Shown here: positions 1 through 7,947 of the stretch, piece by piece
Layout of the letters: each line of letters starts with the position of its first letter
Position numbering within the stretch: the first letter of the stretch is position 1
Position numbers and translations under genes: made by a program
Assembly (NCBI RefSeq): GCF_002327185.1
Contig: NZ_CP018624.1
Coordinates: 1,364,001-1,428,000 of the forward strand
Direction: 5' to 3'
DNA from: Clostridium chauvoei
GTDB lineage: Bacteria > Bacillota > Clostridia > Clostridiales > Clostridiaceae
Length of the DNA stretch: 64,000 nucleotides
Notes under the pieces: model-generated
Seen by the model: only the letters and a program-made list of their open reading frames with translations
The model's database searches: none
Told to the model about the DNA's origin: nothing

Positions 1-177
<177 letters not shown>

Positions 178-729
178 CTATTGGTATTTATAAAAACATA
201 CTGTTGTATTACCATATTTTCTACTTTTTGTTAGAACTATATTCTCATAACCTTCATAGATATCTTCTATTGTATCTATTTTTGTGACTATTATACCATT
301 TTCTTTCAGCATATTATTTTCCTTAACTAATTTAATTGCCTCTGGTATCATTTCTTTACAATACGGAGGATCGATAAATATTATATCAAATACCTTTCCC
401 TTTTTAGTTAAAGTTCTTAATGCTTCGTATGAATCCATATTTAAACCAAAACAGAAGTCTTCAAACTTTAAGTTTTCAATATTTTCCTTAAGTAAAGGGA
501 ATGTAACCGGACTTTTATCTACTAAATAAACTTCTTTAGCCCCTCTACTTGCTGCTTCTAATCCAAGACTCCCTGTCCCTGCAAATACATCAATAACCAC
601 AGCATCAGGTATATATCCCTGAACCATACTAAACATAGCTTCTTTTACTCTGTCTAAGGTTGGTCTAGTTTCCATAGTTGCAGGAGGTATTAACTTACGT
701 CCTCTGGCTTTTCCCGCTATTATTCTCAT
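178..729 (-). CDS. rsmD: 16S rRNA (guanine966-N2)-methyltransferase RsmD
   Basis: This 183-residue SAM-dependent methyltransferase modifies guanine 966 of 16S rRNA during 30S assembly. The SAM-binding loop FAGTGSLG lies at residues 49-56 and the catalytic DPPY motif of N2-guanine and N6-adenine methyltransferases at 120-123. The N-terminus MRIIAGKARGRKL is typical of the family, and the length is normal. A strong AAGGAGG site lies just upstream of the ATG. It sits between recG and coaD, a conserved Firmicute arrangement. Confidence 0.95.
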   Translation of the reverse strand: MRIIAGKARGRKLIPPATMETRPTLDRVKEAMFSMVQGYIPDAVVIDVFAGTGSLGLEAASRGAKEVYLVDKSPVTFPLLKENIENLKFEDFCFGLNMDSYEALRTLTKKGKVFDIIFIDPPYCKEMIPEAIKLVKENNMLKENGIIVTKIDTIEDIYEGYENIVLTKSRKYGNTTVCFYKYQ

Positions 730-793
730 TTAAATTCCTCCTTAGGTACTATCTTTTTAATTTTATCATAATATTTTTATATATACAATTTTT

Positions 794-2824
794 TTAATTA
801 AAACAAATATACCTACTCCATCTTTCAATTGAATTAGCTATCTCTCTACACACTTTGATAGCATCAGATTCCTTTGACTTTATAAGCATATTAGCTTCTC
901 CTCTTGCACATCTTAGTATATCTATATCTTCATATATATCTGCAAGTATAAGACCTTCAGCTCCACTTTGTTTTAACCCAAACATTTCACCTGAACCTCT
1001 AAGCTTTAAATCTTGTTCCGATATATAAAACCCATCTGTAGATTCTGTCATTATTTCCATTCTTTTTTTAGTATTATTACTTTTAGCTTTACCAATTAAA
1101 ACACAGTAAGATTCATATTCTCCTCTTCCAACTCTCCCTCTTAATTGATGAAGCTGAGCTAACCCAAACCTTTCAGCATTTTCAATTATCATTACAGAAG
1201 CGTTAGGCACATTCACTCCTACTTCTATTACTGTTGTAGATATAATAACTTTAATCTTATTATCTTTAAAAGCTGTTATTATTCCATCTTTTTCTTGTGC
1301 TTTCATTTTCCCATGTAATATTTCTATTGGAATATTTTCAAACACACCATTTTTTAGCTCAGAAAATAACTTTTCAACTGAATTTAATTGCATTTTTTCA
1401 TCATCTTCTATTAGTGGACATACTATATAAACCTGTCTCCCCTTATTAACTTCTTTAAGGGCTAAATCATATGCTAGATATCGTTTTTCTTCATTAAAAA
1501 ATTTAGTATCTATTTTTTTTCTTCCTGGAGGAAGTTTATCTATTATTGATACATCTAAGTCCGAGTATAAATATAAAGCTAGTGTTCTTGGAATAGGAGT
1601 AGCTGTCATAACAAGTACATCTGGTCTTCTTCCCTTATTAATAAGCTTACTTCTTTGTTCTACACCAAATCTATGCTGTTCATCAGTAACTACTAAACCT
1701 AAATTCTTAAACTCTACATCCTCTTGTATAAGAGCATGAGTCCCTATTACAAGAAAAGCCTTATCAGAAGATATTTTTTCCTTTATTCTTCTTTTTTCTT
1801 TTAAGGTAGTGCTTCCAGTTAATAGTTCTACATCTACATCAAAACCCATAAACAACTTTTTAGCCTCTGCATAATGTTGATTTGCTAATATTTCTGTAGG
1901 AACCATCAAAGATGCTTGATATCCATTTTTAATAACATTAAATATAGCTATTAATGCAACTATAGTTTTCCCACTTCCAACATCTCCTTGAACTAATCTA
2001 TTCATAGAATACATACTTTTTTGATCTCTTAAAATTTCACGCACAACTTTAGTTTGAGCATCAGTTAAACTAAAGGGAAGAGATGCTTTTAACTCTCTAA
2101 GCTCCTCTACCCATTGAAAGTTTATGCCTTCACTTCCTCTAAGTTTATTTTTTAATAAAAGTAATTTCATAGAGTATGTAAATAGTTCTTGAAACTTAAG
2201 CCTTATAATAGCTTTATCTAACTCATTTTTACCTTTAGGAAAATGTATATTTCTAATGGCTTCATCTAAAGAAGTTAACTTATACTTTTCTATAATATAT
2301 TTAGGTAAATTTTCTGTAATAATTATTTCTTGTAAAATTTGATTAATAAGTTTTGTTATTATCCTATCACTTAAATCTCCCTTTAATGGATATTTAGGTA
2401 TTATTTCATTTTCTTTAGCATCTTTATAACCATTTATAGGATTTATTATTTCTAGTCTATTTCCAACTTTTTTAAATTTCCCTACTAGATCATAAACTCC
2501 ACCTATTCTATAGGATGCTTTTATATATTTTTGATTAAACCATTTCCCTTCAACTACATATCCTCTATAATCAAATATAATGGTAGATATAATTTTACCC
2601 GTTTTAGTTCTTACATCCCTTCCAAACTCAACAACTCTACATGTTAGAATTTGTTTTTCATTTTCATCTATTTCCTGAAAATCTATATTTCCCCTTATAA
2701 ACTCATAATCTCTAGGAAAGTATAATAGCAAATCTAAAATAGTAAAAATACCACACTTATTTAATCTTTCTGTAAGCTTAGGTCCAACTCCCTTTACAGA
2801 AGATATATCTTGTGAAATATTCAT
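794..2824 (-). CDS. recG: ATP-dependent DNA helicase RecG
   Basis: This 676-residue superfamily 2 helicase remodels stalled replication forks and Holliday junctions. The N-terminal wedge and OB-fold region (about 1-230) contains the helix-hairpin-helix-like VKGVGPKL. Walker A is GDVGSGKT at 280-287 and the DEAD-box-like DEQH at 381-384. The C-terminal helicase half has a QLHQLRGRVGRG motif VI. Length is normal for RecG. It is the last large gene of the asp23-fakA-recG run, separated from fakA by about 100 bases holding a long inverted repeat. The start ATG has an AGAGGTGAT site upstream. Confidence 0.97.
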   Translation of the reverse strand: MNISQDISSVKGVGPKLTERLNKCGIFTILDLLLYFPRDYEFIRGNIDFQEIDENEKQILTCRVVEFGRDVRTKTGKIISTIIFDYRGYVVEGKWFNQKYIKASYRIGGVYDLVGKFKKVGNRLEIINPINGYKDAKENEIIPKYPLKGDLSDRIITKLINQILQEIIITENLPKYIIEKYKLTSLDEAIRNIHFPKGKNELDKAIIRLKFQELFTYSMKLLLLKNKLRGSEGINFQWVEELRELKASLPFSLTDAQTKVVREILRDQKSMYSMNRLVQGDVGSGKTIVALIAIFNVIKNGYQASLMVPTEILANQHYAEAKKLFMGFDVDVELLTGSTTLKEKRRIKEKISSDKAFLVIGTHALIQEDVEFKNLGLVVTDEQHRFGVEQRSKLINKGRRPDVLVMTATPIPRTLALYLYSDLDVSIIDKLPPGRKKIDTKFFNEEKRYLAYDLALKEVNKGRQVYIVCPLIEDDEKMQLNSVEKLFSELKNGVFENIPIEILHGKMKAQEKDGIITAFKDNKIKVIISTTVIEVGVNVPNASVMIIENAERFGLAQLHQLRGRVGRGEYESYCVLIGKAKSNNTKKRMEIMTESTDGFYISEQDLKLRGSGEMFGLKQSGAEGLILADIYEDIDILRCARGEANMLIKSKESDAIKVCREIANSIERWSRYICFN

Positions 2825-2858
2825 AATATCACCTCTAGCAAATTGTTATATAGCATTA

Positions 2859-2904
2859 AAGCACAAGATATTACTAACTGTAAACAGCTTTAATATCCTG
2901 TGCT
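2859..2904 (-). terminator. Intercistronic hairpin between fakA and recG
   Basis: Arms at 2859-2873 and 2890-2904 pair over about 14 base pairs with one wobble (AAGCACAAGATATTA against TAATATCCTGTGCTT). No good T-tract follows on the minus strand, so it is more likely a partial terminator or an RNA processing or stability element between fakA and recG than a full stop. Confidence 0.5.
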
Positions 2905-2926
2905 TATATCTTTTCTTATTTAAAGT

Positions 2927-4555
2927 TTATTCTACTGACATTATGAAATAGTAAAGAGGTTGTTCTCCACTATAACATTGAACATCAAAGTCACTATACT
3001 TATCTTCTAACTTCGATACAAACTCATTTAATTTTTCTTCATCCACATCTTTTCCATAGAATATGGTAATAAGTTCACTATCTTCATCTATCATTTCTTC
3101 TAAAACTTCTTCTGCAATATTAAAATAGTCTTCTCCAACTTTTTTAATCTTACCTTCAACTAAACCTAACATGTTTCCTTCTTTTATTTCTATTCCATCC
3201 ATTTCTGTATCTCTAACGGCATATGTTACAGATCCTGTTTTAACCATTTCAATAGTTTCTTTTAAAGCTTCTTCATTTTCATCTACTTCACCTTCATGGT
3301 TAAACATAGTAATACAAGTTATTCCTTGTGGAATTGTCTTAGTTGGTATTACTCTTACATCTTTTTCTGAAATTTCAGCTGCTTGATTTGCTGACATAAT
3401 AATGTTTTTATTATTTGGAAGTATAAATATATGTTCAGCATTTAATTTTTCTATGCATTCCATTATATCTTGAGTTGAAGGATTCATTGTTTGACCACCT
3501 TCTATTACGTAGTCAACTCCTAAATCTTTAAATATATTTGTAATTCCAGTACCCATTGCTACTGAAATAAACGCATATTTTTTTATTTCTTCTTCTTCCA
3601 CTGCTACTGTTTCGTTATCATAGAACTCTTTTTCCATAAGTTCTCTATGTTCTTCTCTCATATTATCGATCTTAATCTTTGATAACTCACCTAATTTAAC
3701 AGCTCTTGAAAGAACGTCTCCAGGGTCATTTGTATGAATATGTACTTTTATTACATCTTCATATCCAACAACCACTGCTGAATCTCCTAAAGTTTCTATT
3801 TCTGCTCTAAAAGCTTCTGCTTTAGTAGCATCTCCTAAGACAATAAATTCTGTACAATATCCAAATTTAATATCTATATCTTCTATTCCTTTTGCACTAG
3901 CTGTTGCTTGAGCTGGATTAATATCTTTAATTTCAGCTTTTATATCATCTTTTAATGCATCATACATGCCTTTAAGTATTATATATAATCCCATACCACC
4001 TGAGTCTACTACTTTTGCCTTTTTTAATGCAGGTAGTAATTCCGGAGTTTTATCTAGCATCTTTTTAGATTCTAGAACTACTATGTTCATAAGTTCCACT
4101 AGGTCTTTTGCTTCTGCTTCTATTGCTGCTTCTGCTGCTGCTCTTATAACTGAAAGTATTGTTCCTTCTGTAGGTCTCATAACAGCTTTGTAGGCTGAAT
4201 TACTTCCTTCTTTTAATGCTATTGCAAATTCAATTGCATCTACTTCTTCTTTTTCTTCTAATCCTTTAGAAATCCCTCTAAGTATTTGTGAAAGAATAAC
4301 TCCTGAGTTTCCTCTTGCTCCCATAAGAGCACCCTTTGCAAGTTTCTTAGATGATTCTCCTATAGAATTTGAATTAAGGCCTTCTATCTCTTTAACTGCC
4401 GCTTTAAAAGTTGCTGACATATTTGTTCCTGTATCTCCATCTGGAACAGGGAATACATTTAAAGCATTAACAAAATCACTTTGTTCTAACAACCTATTGC
4501 TACCATTAACAACCATGTTATAAAAGTCATGGCCATTTATTTTTTGATATTTCAT
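2927..4555 (-). CDS. fakA: Fatty acid kinase catalytic subunit FakA (YloV/DAK2 family)
   Basis: This 542-residue protein has the DhaL-like nucleotide-binding domain at the N-terminus, with PVPDGDTGTNM at 36-46 that binds ATP-magnesium. A middle domain and a C-terminal DegV-like (FakB-like) domain follow. FakA works with FakB carrier proteins to phosphorylate exogenous fatty acids to acyl phosphates for phospholipid synthesis. It directly follows the Asp23-family gene with 11 bases between them, the standard yloU-yloV pairing. The start at 4555 is preceded by an AGGAGG site. The family assignment is strong; the fatty-acid role is carried over from characterised homologues. Confidence 0.92.
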   Translation of the reverse strand: MKYQKINGHDFYNMVVNGSNRLLEQSDFVNALNVFPVPDGDTGTNMSATFKAAVKEIEGLNSNSIGESSKKLAKGALMGARGNSGVILSQILRGISKGLEEKEEVDAIEFAIALKEGSNSAYKAVMRPTEGTILSVIRAAAEAAIEAEAKDLVELMNIVVLESKKMLDKTPELLPALKKAKVVDSGGMGLYIILKGMYDALKDDIKAEIKDINPAQATASAKGIEDIDIKFGYCTEFIVLGDATKAEAFRAEIETLGDSAVVVGYEDVIKVHIHTNDPGDVLSRAVKLGELSKIKIDNMREEHRELMEKEFYDNETVAVEEEEIKKYAFISVAMGTGITNIFKDLGVDYVIEGGQTMNPSTQDIMECIEKLNAEHIFILPNNKNIIMSANQAAEISEKDVRVIPTKTIPQGITCITMFNHEGEVDENEEALKETIEMVKTGSVTYAVRDTEMDGIEIKEGNMLGLVEGKIKKVGEDYFNIAEEVLEEMIDEDSELITIFYGKDVDEEKLNEFVSKLEDKYSDFDVQCYSGEQPLYYFIMSVE

Positions 4556-4566
4556 CCTTTTACCTC

Positions 4567-4917
4567 CTAGACTCTAACAGCTTGAACATTTACTGTAACA
4601 GATGAAACTTTTAAACCAGTAAAATTTTCTACACTATAACGTACCTTTTGTATTATATTATTTGCAATTACAGAAATTTTATTTCCATATTCGACCATCA
4701 CAAATAATTCTATTTCTAATTTATTATCTTCATTAAAGTTAAGCTTAACGCCCTTACTTAAGTTTTCTATTCTCATAAGTTCCCAAAAGCCTTCTGTAGC
4801 ATTTTTAGAAACCATTCCTACTACTCCATAACATTCCATTGTTGAAAGTCCAACGATCTTGCCCAAAACATCTTCTGAGTAATGAATGTTCCCAAGTTCA
4901 TTTGAATATCCTACCAT
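4567..4917 (-). CDS. Asp23/Gls24 family envelope stress protein (YloU-like)
   Basis: This 116-residue cytoplasmic protein belongs to the Asp23/DUF322 family. Conserved features include the start GNIHYSEDVLGKIVGLSTMECYGVVGM and a central hydrophobic plus charged segment. Family members associate with the membrane through partners and affect cell-envelope homeostasis; the exact biochemical role is unknown. It is the first gene of the run that continues to fakA and recG. It has a GGAGGGAT ribosome site and a good SigA-like promoter about 35 bases upstream. Confidence 0.9.
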   Translation of the reverse strand: MVGYSNELGNIHYSEDVLGKIVGLSTMECYGVVGMVSKNATEGFWELMRIENLSKGVKLNFNEDNKLEIELFVMVEYGNKISVIANNIIQKVRYSVENFTGLKVSSVTVNVQAVRV

Positions 4918-4952
4918 TTATAGATCCCTCCTTATAAATATCCTTATACTAT

Positions 4953-4981
4953 ATTTTATATTACTTATAATTATTATTCAA
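4953..4981 (-). promoter_or_regulatory. SigA-type promoter for asp23-fakA-recG
   Basis: On the minus strand TTGAAT (4981-4976) and TAAAAT (4958-4953) are 17 bases apart, close to the vegetative consensus. It lies just upstream of the Asp23-family gene and diverges from the rpmB promoter. Confidence 0.7.
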
Positions 4982-5086
4982 GTGTAATTATTAAACTGTA
5001 GATATCTGTAGAGAATTTTGATAATTAGAATTTTTTTTATAAATTCGTCATATTTTATATTATGTTCAAGTTTTTTTATTTTTTAC

Positions 5087-5116
5087 TTGCAAATTTATCA
5101 CTTTATATGATAAAAT
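5087..5116 (+). promoter_or_regulatory. SigA-type promoter for rpmB (extended -10)
   Basis: TTGCAA (5087-5092) and TAAAAT (5111-5116) are 18 bases apart. A TG dinucleotide one base before the -10 gives an extended -10. The position suits the only confident plus-strand gene. Confidence 0.65.
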
Positions 5117-5171
5117 GTAATCTGTCCTATTGAAGAGAAATTATCTTCAAAACATAAGGAGGTGTTTTCAA

Positions 5172-5363
5172 GTGGCAAGAAGATGCGAAGTTTGTAATAA
5201 AGGTGTAGTATCAGGTACTCAATACTCTCACTCACATCGTCAATCAAAGAGAACTTGGGCTCCTAACATAAAGAGAGTAAAGGCTTTAGTTAATGGAACA
5301 CCAAAAACAGTTCATGTATGTACAAGATGCCTTAGATCTGGTAAGGTTCAAAGAGCAATATAA
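5172..5363 (+). CDS. rpmB: 50S ribosomal protein L28
   Basis: This is the 63-residue L28 of the large ribosomal subunit. I chose the GTG at 5172 because AAGGAGGT lies 8 bases upstream and the product then begins MARRCEVCNKG like other L28 proteins; an upstream in-frame ATG at 5130 would add an unlikely extension. CEVC near the N-terminus and CTRC near the C-terminus form the zinc-binding C+ version of L28. It has its own promoter and terminator and is transcribed opposite to its neighbours. The spoVM-rpmB-yloU neighbourhood matches B. subtilis. Confidence 0.97.
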   Translation: MARRCEVCNKGVVSGTQYSHSHRQSKRTWAPNIKRVKALVNGTPKTVHVCTRCLRSGKVQRAI

Positions 5364-5371
5364 GTTCAGAT

Positions 5372-5407
5372 AAAAAATGCAATTGATTAGTCAATTGCAT
5401 TTTTTAT
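5372..5407. terminator. Bidirectional intrinsic terminator between rpmB and spoVM
   Basis: The arms AAAAAATGCAATTGA and TCAATTGCATTTTTT form a long hairpin with a four-base loop. T-tracts occur on both strands, so it can end rpmB on the plus strand and spoVM on the minus strand. Confidence 0.88.
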
Positions 5408-5474
5408 ATTTTAAAGAGTATAACCACAAACTCTTTATTATTTATACATATCTTAACTTTTTCATATGTACTAA

Positions 5475-5543
5475 TTACTTTCTTCTAAAAAACTTTATAA
5501 AGTTTGATAGGAACTTTGGTAATTTTATAGCGATTATTTTCAT
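5475..5543 (-). CDS. spoVM: Stage V sporulation protein M (22 residues)
   Basis: The tiny ORF reads ATG at 5543 to TAA at 5475 and encodes MKIIAIKLPKFLSNFIKFFR followed by RK. It matches the SpoVM pattern: an IKLPKFL core, including the conserved proline, followed by a basic amphipathic helix. SpoVM recognises the convex forespore membrane and anchors SpoIVA to start the spore coat. A very strong AAGGGGGG site lies 7-14 bases upstream. Its position between thiN and rpmB is the same as in B. subtilis. The partner gene spoIVA is also in this window. It is 22 residues compared with 26 in B. subtilis. Confidence 0.93.
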   Translation of the reverse strand: MKIIAIKLPKFLSNFIKFFRRK

Positions 5544-5570
5544 CTAAAATCCCCCCTTATAATAATAAAA

Positions 5571-5622
5571 ATCACTCATCCCTTTATACTTATTGTATGC
5601 AGCATATTGGAATTGAGTGATT
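5571..5622 (-). terminator. Terminator-like inverted repeat after thiN with a long loop
   Basis: AATCACTCA (5570-5578) and TGAGTGATT (5614-5622) form a 9 base pair stem. On the minus strand it is followed by TTTTTATTATTA. The loop is about 35 bases, long for a terminator, and it encloses the presumed spoVM -10 element. Confidence 0.45.
5592..5599 (-). promoter_or_regulatory. Mother-cell sigma (SigE/SigK-like) -10 element for spoVM
   Basis: The minus strand reads GCATACAATA here. It fits the SigE -10 consensus CATACAHT at all positions and also the SigK pattern CATANNNTA. It is 49 bases before the spoVM start. A SigE -35 is not evident; an AC dinucleotide lies 17 bases upstream as in SigK promoters. 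SigE control of spoVM is known in B. subtilis. Confidence 0.5.
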
Positions 5623-5638
5623 AATTTTTAAAAAAACT

Positions 5639-6274
5639 TTAATCTTTTGTATATAAAACCATTAGAGTTCCATTTTTAAAGTTAATCTCTATAGGCTTAT
5701 CTAAAAACTCATTAGATACTGTTAATGAATCTCCTACAGCTAAATCATAATTATTTAACTCATACTTAGCTCCCTTTATAGTTAATTCACTTACTAAATC
5801 TGAATAAGCATGAAAAGATATAATATCGCCATAATTACCATAAAGAATCTCTGGTTTATTTATCATATATATTTTATTATTATCATCTATTATTTCGGCT
5901 TTAACACCTAATTGTAGAGCTTTTAGCAAAAGCCCTATATTACCTAATGCATGATCATATCTAGTGCCTGTAGCTCCAAGTAAGACTATTTCTGTAGCTC
6001 CTTTATCTATAGCTAAATTAAAAGCACTAGTTGTATCTGTAAAGTCTTTTTCCTCTTTAAATTTGGTTTTGGGTACTCCAAGTTGTTCTAGCTTTAAAAT
6101 TGTTTCTTTTGAAGCTGAATCAAAATCTCCTAATACATAATCAGGTATTATTTTATTTTGAATAAGTACTTCACAGCCTCTATCTGCACCAATTATAAGA
6201 TTTCCATCTTTAATTATATTTTCTAAAAGTTTCTTAGAAGGTGCCTTTCCCCCTGAAACAATTATAGCTTTCAT
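5639..6274 (-). CDS. thiN: Thiamine pyrophosphokinase
   Basis: This 211-residue enzyme transfers pyrophosphate from ATP to thiamine to give thiamine diphosphate in the cytoplasm. Family signatures are GADRGCEVL, the PDYVLGDFDS segment with its catalytic acidic residues, and GATGTRYDHALGN. The C-terminal domain is beta-rich as expected. It abuts rpe with no spacer, so it is translated from the same message. A weak terminator-like hairpin follows. Confidence 0.95.
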   Translation of the reverse strand: MKAIIVSGGKAPSKKLLENIIKDGNLIIGADRGCEVLIQNKIIPDYVLGDFDSASKETILKLEQLGVPKTKFKEEKDFTDTTSAFNLAIDKGATEIVLLGATGTRYDHALGNIGLLLKALQLGVKAEIIDDNNKIYMINKPEILYGNYGDIISFHAYSDLVSELTIKGAKYELNNYDLAVGDSLTVSNEFLDKPIEINFKNGTLMVLYTKD

Positions 6275-6922
6275 TTATTCCCCTCTTAAAACCTTTATAT
6301 TTTCTTTGTATTTCCCATCACCAAATACTGCTGAACCTGCAACTAATACATTAGCTCCAGCTTCTATTAAAGTTTTAGCATTAGTTTTATCTACTCCACC
6401 ATCAACTTCAATTAATAAATCTTTATTTAAATCTTTGCTCATTTCTTTTACTTCTTTAATTTTATCTAAAGCATAAGGAATAAACTTTTGCCCACCAAAG
6501 CCTGGATTTACTGACATAATAAGTACCATATCTACACTACTTATAATATCTTTTAATACCATTGTAGGTGTACCTGGATTTAAAGCAACACCTGCTTTAA
6601 CTCCTTTTGATTTTATATATTGAATGGCTCTATCTATATGTCTATCTGCTTCATAGTGCACTGTTATTATATCTGCTCCCGCTTCTACAAAAGCATCTAT
6701 ATAATTTGCAGGGTTTTCTATCATTAAATGTACATCAAATATTTTTTCTGTTTTATTTCTTATTGATTTTATAATTGGTAATCCAAATGATATATTAGGT
6801 ACAAATGACCCATCCATTACATCTATATGAATAACCTCTGCTCCTGCCTTGTCTATACTTTGTATTTCTTCTCCTAATTTTGAAAAATCTGCTGATAAAA
6901 TTGAAGGTGCTATCCTTACCAT
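6275..6922 (-). CDS. rpe: Ribulose-phosphate 3-epimerase
   Basis: This 215-residue TIM-barrel enzyme interconverts ribulose 5-phosphate and xylulose 5-phosphate in the pentose phosphate pathway. The signatures are APSILSADF at the N-terminus, [23 protein letters not shown] (seen as [13 protein letters not shown]) and EVDGGV near the C-terminus, which provide the metal ligands and phosphate-binding loops. The start overlaps the 3' end of rsgA by a few bases, indicating translational coupling. The neighbours rsgA and thiN match the Firmicute order. Confidence 0.97.
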   Translation of the reverse strand: MVRIAPSILSADFSKLGEEIQSIDKAGAEVIHIDVMDGSFVPNISFGLPIIKSIRNKTEKIFDVHLMIENPANYIDAFVEAGADIITVHYEADRHIDRAIQYIKSKGVKAGVALNPGTPTMVLKDIISSVDMVLIMSVNPGFGGQKFIPYALDKIKEVKEMSKDLNKDLLIEVDGGVDKTNAKTLIEAGANVLVAGSAVFGDGKYKENIKVLRGE

Positions 6923-7785
6923 TTATTATTCCTCCCATCCATTATTTCTTCTAATGTTCTAATATAAAATTTATATCTATATTCATTAATTTTGCCTTCT
7001 TGCACAGCTTCTTTAACTGCACATTTAGGTTCTTTATTGTGAAGACATCCTCTAAATTTACATTCATGATTATATTCTTCAAACTCTGGAAAACAATATC
7101 TAAGTTCTTCTTTATCTATGAAGTTTACTTCTAGAGTTGAAAAACCTGGAGTATCTACTAAATAACCCTCTGATATCTCTATTAGTTCGCTATGTCTAGT
7201 TGTATGCTTTCCTCTACCTATTTTATCTGAAACACTTCCAGTTTCCATATGATCTCTATTTATTAATTTATTTATTAGAGTAGATTTACCTGCTCCTGAT
7301 GGACCACATAATACTGTTTCATTTCCTTTAAGTTTTTCCTTAAGGCTATCTATTCCTTCGCCTTTTTTTGCATTTATATATAATACTTCATAACCTATAT
7401 CATTAATTTTTTTCCTTACTTCTTCTCTTTCTTCATTTGAAACTAAATCTACTTTATTTAAACAAACTATTGATTTTATATTATTATGTTCACAAAGAAC
7501 TAAAAATCTATTTAAAAGATCAAAATTAATATCTGGGTTTTTAATTGCAAAAACAACAAAGGCTTGTGTGACATTTGCTACTGTTGGTCGTATGAGTTCT
7601 GATGATCTTTCTAATATATCTTCTATAACTCCCTTACCATTTTCAACTTTTATAATAACATTATCACCAACTATAGGCTTTATATCTTTATGTCTAAACT
7701 TCCCTCTTGCTTTACACTCTATTAGCCCGTCTTCAGTTTTAATGTAATAAAATCCACCAATTCCCTTAATTATTTTTCCTTCCAT
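6916..7785 (-). CDS. rsgA: Ribosome small subunit-dependent GTPase RsgA
   Basis: This 289-residue circularly permuted GTPase checks late 30S maturation. An N-terminal OB-fold precedes the GTPase domain, in which the G4 motif NKVD (110-113) comes before Walker A GPSGAGKS (161-168), the diagnostic permuted order. A zinc knuckle with Cys-His-Cys spacing ([14 protein letters not shown] region) lies near the C-terminus. It heads the rsgA-rpe-thiN group, has an AAGGAGAT site, and a SigA-like promoter lies upstream. prkC, just upstream, ends with its own terminator. RsgA homologues are known PrkC substrates. Confidence 0.96.
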   Translation of the reverse strand: MEGKIIKGIGGFYYIKTEDGLIECKARGKFRHKDIKPIVGDNVIIKVENGKGVIEDILERSSELIRPTVANVTQAFVVFAIKNPDINFDLLNRFLVLCEHNNIKSIVCLNKVDLVSNEEREEVRKKINDIGYEVLYINAKKGEGIDSLKEKLKGNETVLCGPSGAGKSTLINKLINRDHMETGSVSDKIGRGKHTTRHSELIEISEGYLVDTPGFSTLEVNFIDKEELRYCFPEFEEYNHECKFRGCLHNKEPKCAVKEAVQEGKINEYRYKFYIRTLEEIMDGRNNKW

Positions 7786-7816
7786 AATATCTCCTTATAT
7801 TTTATTCTCCTTATTT

Positions 7817-7846
7817 ATAATAAACAGATTTCACCAAAAAATGCAA
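7817..7846 (-). promoter_or_regulatory. Probable promoter for rsgA-rpe-thiN
   Basis: TTGCAT (7846-7841) and TATTAT (7822-7817) on the minus strand are 18 bases apart, located between the prkC terminator and the rsgA start. Confidence 0.5.
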
Positions 7847-7905
7847 ACAATTTTTCACATATATATTTATTTATATTAATTTTTATAAAATTATATATGT
7901 AATAA

Positions 7906-7935
7906 GAAAAAGGAAACCAATTAAATTGATTTCCT
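7906..7935 (-). terminator. Intrinsic terminator of prkC
   Basis: On the minus strand GGAAATCAAT and ATTGGTTTCC form a hairpin, with one A-G mismatch region at the loop side, followed by TTTTTC. It lies just after the prkC stop codon. Confidence 0.8.
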
Positions 7936-7947
7936 AAATTCTTTCCG

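Noticed and set aside
5130-5171. Upstream ATG extension of rpmB
   Set aside because: The strong AAGGAGGT site lies inside it and directs initiation at GTG 5172, which gives the normal L28 N-terminus.
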